Assembly: GCA_031422295.1 (NCBI GenBank)
Contig: JANOQM010000029.1
Location: 111,050-175,049 of the forward strand
From: JANOMH01 sp031422295
Lineage (GTDB): Bacteria; Pseudomonadota; Alphaproteobacteria; Rhodobacterales; Rhodobacteraceae
Direction of reading: 5' to 3'
Length of the DNA stretch: 64,000 bases
How positions within the stretch are numbered: position 1 is the stretch's first letter; every line of letters begins with the position of its first letter. Shown piece by piece: positions 58,961 through 64,000 of the stretch. A program made the translations under genes and the position numbers. The notes under the pieces were generated by a model. The model was not told the origin of the DNA. It saw only the letters and a list, made by a program, of their open reading frames with translations, and did not search any database.

Positions 58961-61854
58961 AAGATTTCATCATTCCGTCAAAGGATTACGGGTTTTCCGA
59001 CCGTGACATGGGCACGCCTGCGTCCAAGTCCACACAGATGGTCACGCTGACCATCGACAGCTTCTCGGTCACGGTTCCCGCCGGGACCAGCGTCATGCGC
59101 GCCAGCGCCGAGGCGGGCATTCAGGTGCCTAAACTCTGCGCCACGGATTCGGTCGAGGCATTCGGGTCCTGCCGCCTGTGTGTGGTCGAAATCGAAGGGC
59201 GACGTGGCACGCCTGCGTCCTGCACCACACCCGTGACCGAAGGGATGATTGTCCATACTCAATCTGCGAAGGTCAAAAAGATCAGGAAAGAGGTCATGGA
59301 ATTGTACATTTCTGACCATCCCTTGGATTGTCTGACCTGTTCGGCCAATGGCGATTGCGAATTGCAGGACATGGCCGGGGCCGTCGGCCTGCGCGATGTG
59401 CGCTACGAGGCGGTCGATACCCACTTCACCGCGCGGCAAAACGGCGAGGCGAACCCGCTGTTCATCCCCAAAGACGACAGCAACCCCTATTTCACCTATG
59501 ACCCCGCCAAATGCATCGTCTGTTCGCGCTGCGTGCGGGCCTGCGAAGAGGTGCAGGGCACATTCGCGCTGACGATCGAAGGGCGCGGGTTTGATAGTCG
59601 CGTCAGGGCCGGGCTGAAATCCGACACCTTCCTGACCTCGGATTGCGTATCTTGCGGGGCCTGTGTCGCGGCCTGCCCCACGGCCACCCTGCAGGAAAAA
59701 TCGGTCATTGCCATTGGCACGCCGGAACGGTCGGTCATTACCACCTGCGCTTATTGCGGGGTGGGCTGTTCGTTCAAAGCCGAATTGAATGGCGATGAAT
59801 TGGTCCGGATGGTGCCATATAAACATGGCAAGGCGAACCGAGGGCATTCCTGCGTCAAGGGTCGTTTCGCCTATGGCTATTCGGCGCATTCAGACCGGAT
59901 TATCAAACCGATGATCCGCGATGCCATTTCCGACCCGTGGAAAGAAGTGTCGTGGGACGAGGCCATTACCTATGCCGCAACCAAAATGCGCTGCATTCAG
60001 GCACAATATGGGCAGCAGGCGATTGGTGGCATTACCTCCAGCCGTTGCACCAACGAAGAAACCTATCTGGTCCAAAAAATGATCCGCGCGGTATTCGGCA
60101 ATAATAACACCGACACCTGCGCCCGGGTCTGCCATTCGCCCACCGGCTTTGGATTGCGCAATGCGTTCGGCACCAGTGCGGGCACGCAAGACTTTGATTC
60201 TGTGGAACATTCTGATGTTATCATCGTCATCGGTGCGAACCCGACCGATGGCCACCCGGTCTTTGCCAGCCGGATGAAGAAACGGCTGCGGGCGGGCGCG
60301 AAACTGATTGTGATCGACCCGCGCCGGATTGATCTGGTCAAAACCCCGCATGTTGAGGCGTCCTATCATTTGCCATTAATGCCCGGCACCAACGTGGCCG
60401 TGCTCACCTCCATCGCCCATGTCATCGTGACTGAATCCCTGATGGACGAAACCTTTATCCGCGAGCGCTGCGACTGGGATGAATTCAGCGACTACGCCGC
60501 TTTCGTCAGCGACCCGCGCCATTCACCTGAAGCCACCGCATTCCTGACCGGTGTCAATGCCGACGAATTACGCGGCGCGGCGCGGTTGTTTGCCAAAGGC
60601 GGCAATGGCGCAATTTATTACGGCCTCGGTGTCACCGAACATTCCCAAGGGTCCACCACCGTCATGGCCATTGCCAATCTGGCGATGATGACCGGCAATC
60701 TGGGCCGCCCCGGTGTAGGGGTCAACCCGTTGCGCGGGCAGAATAATGTGCAGGGTGCCTGCGATATGGGATCGTTCCCGCATGAATTGCCGGGCTATCG
60801 CCATGTATCCGATGATGCAACGCGGGACATATTCGAAAAACTCTGGGGCACGGTGATTGACAAGGAGCCGGGGCTTCGGATTCCGAATATGCTGGATGCA
60901 GCGGTCGAGGGTACTTTCCGGGGGATTTATATTCAGGGCGAGGATATCCTGCAATCCGACCCCGATACCAAGCATGTCTCGGCCGGATTGGCCGCGATGG
61001 ATTGCGTGATTGTGCAGGACCTGTTCCTGAACGAGACCGCCAATTACGCGCATGTGTTCCTGCCCGGATCGACATTTCTTGAAAAAGACGGCACATTTAC
61101 CAATGCCGAACGCCGGATCAACCGGGTGCGCCGCGTTATGGCCCCGCGTAACGGTTATGCGGATTGGGAAGTGACGCAGTTACTGGCCAATGCCATGGGC
61201 GCGAATTGGACCTATACCCATCCGGCGCAGGTGATGGATGAAATTGCGGCGACCACGCCGTCATTCGCCAATGTGTCCTATGAAATGCTGGAAGAAAAAG
61301 GTTCGGTGCAATGGCCCTGTAATGAAAAGGCGCCAGAGGGCACGCCGATCATGCATATCGGCGGCTTTGCGCGGGGCAAAGGCAAGTTCATCGTGACGGA
61401 ATATATCCCGACCGAAGAACGCAGTGGGCCCCGGTTCCCGCTGCTGCTGACCACCGGGCGCATCCTGTCGCAATACAACGTCGGCGCGCAAACCCGGCGG
61501 ACCGAAAATACCGTCTGGCATGCCGAAGATTTGCTTGAAATCCATCCGCATGATGCCGAAGTGCGCGGGGTCAAGGATGGCGACTGGATCAAACTCGCCT
61601 CGCGGTCCGGCGATACAACTCTGCGGGCACAGATCACTGACAGGGTCGCACCAGGGGTGATCTACACCACCTTCCACCACCCCGAAACCCAGGCCAATGT
61701 CATCACCACGGATTATTCCGACTGGGCCACCAACTGCCCGGAATACAAGGTGACGGCAGTGCAAGTGTCCAAAACCAACGGCCCGTCGGAATGGCAAAAG
61801 GATTATGCCGCCCATGCCGAACGGTCGCGCCGCATCGTCACGGCGGCGGAATGA
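58957..61854 (+). CDS. fdsA: NAD-dependent formate dehydrogenase, alpha subunit (FdsA)
   Basis: A 965-residue molybdenum subunit that oxidises formate to CO2. An N-terminal ferredoxin-type [2Fe-2S] domain (CATDSVEAFGSCRLC, later SC) precedes a His/Cys motif (HPLDCLTCSANGDCELQ), two [4Fe-4S] ferredoxin motifs (CIVCSRCVRAC and CVSCGACVAAC) and the CxxC region (CAYCGVGC). The Mo-bis-MGD domain holds the catalytic Cys-His in VCHSPT (Cys about residue 392, His 393). Start ATG 58957 overlaps fdsB and the stop overlaps fdhD as ATGA. Confidence 0.96.
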   Translation: MKDFIIPSKDYGFSDRDMGTPASKSTQMVTLTIDSFSVTVPAGTSVMRASAEAGIQVPKLCATDSVEAFGSCRLCVVEIEGRRGTPASCTTPVTEGMIVHTQSAKVKKIRKEVMELYISDHPLDCLTCSANGDCELQDMAGAVGLRDVRYEAVDTHFTARQNGEANPLFIPKDDSNPYFTYDPAKCIVCSRCVRACEEVQGTFALTIEGRGFDSRVRAGLKSDTFLTSDCVSCGACVAACPTATLQEKSVIAIGTPERSVITTCAYCGVGCSFKAELNGDELVRMVPYKHGKANRGHSCVKGRFAYGYSAHSDRIIKPMIRDAISDPWKEVSWDEAITYAATKMRCIQAQYGQQAIGGITSSRCTNEETYLVQKMIRAVFGNNNTDTCARVCHSPTGFGLRNAFGTSAGTQDFDSVEHSDVIIVIGANPTDGHPVFASRMKKRLRAGAKLIVIDPRRIDLVKTPHVEASYHLPLMPGTNVAVLTSIAHVIVTESLMDETFIRERCDWDEFSDYAAFVSDPRHSPEATAFLTGVNADELRGAARLFAKGGNGAIYYGLGVTEHSQGSTTVMAIANLAMMTGNLGRPGVGVNPLRGQNNVQGACDMGSFPHELPGYRHVSDDATRDIFEKLWGTVIDKEPGLRIPNMLDAAVEGTFRGIYIQGEDILQSDPDTKHVSAGLAAMDCVIVQDLFLNETANYAHVFLPGSTFLEKDGTFTNAERRINRVRRVMAPRNGYADWEVTQLLANAMGANWTYTHPAQVMDEIAATTPSFANVSYEMLEEKGSVQWPCNEKAPEGTPIMHIGGFARGKGKFIVTEYIPTEERSGPRFPLLLTTGRILSQYNVGAQTRRTENTVWHAEDLLEIHPHDAEVRGVKDGDWIKLASRSGDTTLRAQITDRVAPGVIYTTFHHPETQANVITTDYSDWATNCPEYKVTAVQVSKTNGPSEWQKDYAAHAERSRRIVTAAE

Positions 61855-62666
61855 CCGGTTTGGGCCTCGTCTCTCAGCGGGTGCAGACCGTCGCTTTGGG
61901 ACATGGCGCAGACAGCCGTGTGCTGCCCGAAGAAATGCCTGTGGCCATTGTTTATAACGGCACGACGCAGGCTGTCATGATGGCCACGCCCGGCGATCTG
62001 GTTGATTTTGCTGTCGGATTCTCGCTGTCCGAACATATCGTGACGGCGGCGACCGATCTGGGCGACATTGAAATCATCGAACATGCGGCAGGAATCGAGG
62101 CGCAAATCTGGCTGCCCGAACATTTTGAATCCGCCCTGTCCGGCCGCCGCCGCGCCATGACCGGCCCGGTGGGCTGTGGGCTGTGCGGCATCGATTCACT
62201 GGCCGAGGCGTTGCGCCCCATCGCCCCCCTGCCTGCGTCGCCCTTGACCCTGACGCCTGCGGATTGCACCCTCGCCTTGGACGAATTGCGCGGTTGGCAA
62301 CCGCTGCATGATGAAACCCGCGCGGTCCATGCCGCAGGGTTCTATGTCCCCGGTCAGGGCATAATTATGGCCCGCGAAGATGTCGGGCGGCATAATGCAT
62401 TGGATAAACTGATCGGCGCGATGGCCCGCGCGGGGATTGACGGGGCCACGGGGGCGATTGCGCTGACCAGCCGCATCTCGGTTGAAATGGTGCAGAAATG
62501 CGCCGTTGCGGGCAGCCCCGTTTTGCTCGCTGTTTCATCGCCCACCGCCCATGCCGTGCGGCTGGCAGAGGGGGCGAATATCACCCTGGTGTCACTTGCC
62601 CGTGGGTCAGCGCATGTATTTTCTCACCCATCCCGCATTCAGAACGGTCCGCAAAATGTCGCATGA
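61851..62666 (+). CDS. fdhD: Formate dehydrogenase accessory sulfurtransferase FdhD
   Basis: A 271-residue FdhD/FdsC chaperone that supplies sulfur to the molybdenum cofactor of FdsA. The functional CxxC-type pair is GPVGCGLCGI (Cys 109 and 112). VGFSLSEHIV and GREDVGRHNALDKL-like AREDVGRHNALDKLIG blocks mark the family. I chose ATG 61851, overlapping the fdsA stop; the open frame from 61791 is shadow of fdsA. It overlaps the fdsD gene by 11 bases at its end. Confidence 0.94.
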   Translation: MTGLGLVSQRVQTVALGHGADSRVLPEEMPVAIVYNGTTQAVMMATPGDLVDFAVGFSLSEHIVTAATDLGDIEIIEHAAGIEAQIWLPEHFESALSGRRRAMTGPVGCGLCGIDSLAEALRPIAPLPASPLTLTPADCTLALDELRGWQPLHDETRAVHAAGFYVPGQGIIMAREDVGRHNALDKLIGAMARAGIDGATGAIALTSRISVEMVQKCAVAGSPVLLAVSSPTAHAVRLAEGANITLVSLARGSAHVFSHPSRIQNGPQNVA

Positions 62667-62868
62667 AAAACTGACCCGCATGGCCAATCAGATCGCCAGC
62701 TTTTACCTGACCCAGCCCGAGGCTGAACGCGTGCCTGCGGTGACCAAGCATTTGAAGGATTTCTGGGAACCCCGAATGAAAAAGGAACTGTTCGACATGA
62801 TCGACGCGGGCGAACCGGGGTTAGAGCCGCTGGTGTTGCAAGCGGCCGCACAATTACGCGCAGCCTAG
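62656..62868 (+). CDS. fdsD: Formate dehydrogenase delta subunit (FdsD)
   Basis: A 70-residue protein with the FdsD profile: KLTRMANQIASFYLTQPEAE, HLKDFWEPRMKKELFDMI and an Ala-rich end. FdsD is a small accessory or structural subunit of the NAD-dependent formate dehydrogenase. The ATG at 62656 overlaps the end of fdhD by 11 bases. A longer open frame from 62482 is shadow of fdhD. Its stop is 3 bases from the stop of the convergent mutarotase-like gene. Confidence 0.9.
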   Translation: MSHEKLTRMANQIASFYLTQPEAERVPAVTKHLKDFWEPRMKKELFDMIDAGEPGLEPLVLQAAAQLRAA

Positions 62869-62871
62869 CTA

Positions 62872-63186
62872 TCAGGCCATGTAAAACTGCTTTGGCAGCA
62901 AATACGGAAATTGTGTCGCCGGATCAATCTCGACCTTCATGATCGGGGCCATCCATTCGCCCCATTTCGCATTGACCGGTGCTGCAGCAATCGCCTTTTG
63001 CGTGGCGGCCAGATCATCGGTTTCAAAATAGCCAAACAGCGTCAGCCCATGTCGGAAGATATTGTAATTGCGAATACCGGCACGGCGTAGCGCATCCAAC
63101 ATCTCTGGCCAAATCTCGTCATGTCGGCGCAGATATTCCACTTCATACCCCGGCCTGACCTCCAGCACCCATGCATAGCCTGCCAT
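62872..63186 (-). CDS. rhaM: L-rhamnose mutarotase family protein
   Basis: A 104-residue protein of the rhamnose mutarotase/RhaM family, which interconverts anomers of L-rhamnose or related sugars. Typical blocks are VLEVRPGYEVEYLRRHDEIWPEM, YNIFRHGLTLFGYFET and the end WMAPIMKVEID. ATG 63186 is chosen because homology starts there; AGGA lies about 11 bases upstream. The Gfo/Idh gene ends one base before, so the two are probably cotranscribed for sugar catabolism. The true substrate could be a sugar other than rhamnose. Confidence 0.85.
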   Translation of the reverse strand: MAGYAWVLEVRPGYEVEYLRRHDEIWPEMLDALRRAGIRNYNIFRHGLTLFGYFETDDLAATQKAIAAAPVNAKWGEWMAPIMKVEIDPATQFPYLLPKQFYMA

Positions 63187-63187
63187 C

Positions 63188-64000
63188 CTAAATCCTCTCC
63201 AGAACACCGCTGGCCGCCGAGCGATACAGCGCCGCAATCGCCTCAGTCACCCGCGCACCGCATTCGGCGTTAGACGCGTTAACCGCCGGCTTGCCCGCGC
63301 ATAGGGCGGCAAATATCCGGACCGGCAGCGCGCCGTCATAACCGGTTTCAAAGTCATTCAGCGGCACCGCCTGATCCTGCCCATCCAGCCGTCGCAGCTC
63401 TAGTTTCGCGGGCAGGTTGCTGAAGAAAATGCACCCTTCGGTCCCATAAATCCGGATATCGGTATGCATGCCGACATGTTTTGGTACCGTCGCCGCACCC
63501 GAGATTGACACGGTCGCGCCATTGGTCATCCGCGCGATAGCGGCATCATAATAATCCACACCAATGGGCGATTTGACATCCATCGCATAGACAGATTCAA
63601 ACGTCATATCCGTGACATAGGTCAGCCAAGCCAAAGAATGCGACATCTGCCCCCAGGCATAGCCACCCGCCTTTTTCGGGTCCGCCCAGGTGGATGCGGG
63701 CGGACGGAAAAGATGGTCTGCCGTCTCCTTCATCGGCTTGCCGGACATGAGGTCGTCCAGCGGCGAGCCCATCTGGCAGACGACATGGCGGACCTGCCCG
63801 ATCTTGCCATCCCGCACCCAATCAGCGGCCTTCCGTGAATACGCGGTGAAGTTCAGTCCCGTCGGCACCATTACCTCGCGCCCCACCCGCAGGGCCGTCG
63901 CCGCAATTGCGCGACCGTCCGCCGCCGAAGTGGCCATCGGTTTTTCCACCATCACATGACAGCCCGCCTCCAGCGCCGCAATCGCGGGCCCGGTGTGATG
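63188..64000 (-). CDS. Gfo/Idh/MocA family oxidoreductase, C-terminal part (gene cut by window edge)
   Basis: The frame is open to the window end, so the start of the gene lies beyond 64000 on the minus strand; about 270 C-terminal residues are visible. HVMVEKPMAT carries the family EKP motif. The substrate-domain pattern PASTWADPKKAGGYAWGQMSHSLAWLTYV, with the Lys/His-rich region, fits glucose-fructose oxidoreductase/myo-inositol dehydrogenase-like proteins that oxidise sugars or cyclitols with NAD(P). It lies just before the mutarotase gene on the same strand. Confidence 0.83.
   Translation of the reverse strand, partial: HHTGPAIAALEAGCHVMVEKPMATSAADGRAIAATALRVGREVMVPTGLNFTAYSRKAADWVRDGKIGQVRHVVCQMGSPLDDLMSGKPMKETADHLFRPPASTWADPKKAGGYAWGQMSHSLAWLTYVTDMTFESVYAMDVKSPIGVDYYDAAIARMTNGATVSISGAATVPKHVGMHTDIRIYGTEGCIFFSNLPAKLELRRLDGQDQAVPLNDFETGYDGALPVRIFAALCAGKPAVNASNAECGARVTEAIAALYRSAASGVLERI

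Overview
The window is a stretch of alphaproteobacterial chromosome, most likely from a marine Rhodobacteraceae (Roseobacter-type) bacterium. The inference rests on several things seen together: high GC with tightly overlapping ATGA gene junctions, the mreC-mreD-mrdA-rodA block, a phaZ/phaC/phaP/phaR cluster whose PhaR boxes look like those of Rhodobacter, an NAD-linked fdsGBA-fdhD-fdsD formate dehydrogenase, and a reductive pyrimidine-degradation cluster with a RutR-type regulator. No IS element, prophage, CRISPR array or rRNA was seen. One tRNA (Gln, TTG) is present. I cannot name the species.

Layout. 1-4.8 kb, plus strand: the end of mreC, then mreD, mrdA (PBP2), rodA and a GhrA-type hydroxyacid dehydrogenase. 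4.8-7.0 kb: an SseB-domain protein (minus) divergent from nhaA. 7.2-10.5 kb: capsule export genes (KpsT-like ATPase, long KpsE-like protein) with kdsA, whose stop codon lies in a 12-bp tandem repeat; then tRNA-Gln. 10.7-13.7 kb, minus: an unknown protein and two aldo/keto reductases. 13.7-20.1 kb, minus: galE, amidase and a Pot-type polyamine ABC transporter, ending in a hairpin terminator. A YdeI-like gene follows on the plus strand.

20.7-35.7 kb is the most unusual region. It is a minus-strand pyrimidine/ureide cluster (ureidopropionase-type M20 hydrolase, dihydropyrimidinase, atypical SDR, two unknown proteins, an NMT1-type ABC importer with a small membrane protein, a lone HyuA and a ThDP enzyme). 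It is headed by a divergent TetR/RutR-like gene with a near-perfect RutR operator. Between the two hydrolytic enzymes sit accessory genes: two paralogous lipoproteins, a GIY-YIG nuclease gene bracketed by REPIN-like inverted repeats, a 177-bp tandem duplication that copies the end of the nuclease gene, and an AT-rich membrane protein gene. In the standard pathway dihydropyrimidinase and ureidopropionase convert dihydropyrimidines to beta-alanine. The amine:pyruvate transaminase at 40.2 kb could act further downstream, but that link is inference.

35.7-41.6 kb: a CoA-transferase/hydrolase, Kup, and a LysR gene divergent from the transaminase. 41.6-46.1 kb: polyhydroxybutyrate metabolism (phaR, phaP, phaC on minus; phaZ on plus). 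46.1-53.1 kb, minus: an oligopeptide ABC transporter (oppABCDF) followed by an M15-like protein and an alpha/beta hydrolase whose nucleophile serine is glycine. 53.4-55.1 kb: a phenol-hydroxylase-type flavoprotein. 55.4-62.9 kb, plus: hemerythrin-domain protein, LysR regulator and the formate dehydrogenase operon. The window ends with a rhamnose-mutarotase-like gene and a truncated Gfo/Idh/MocA oxidoreductase on the minus strand.
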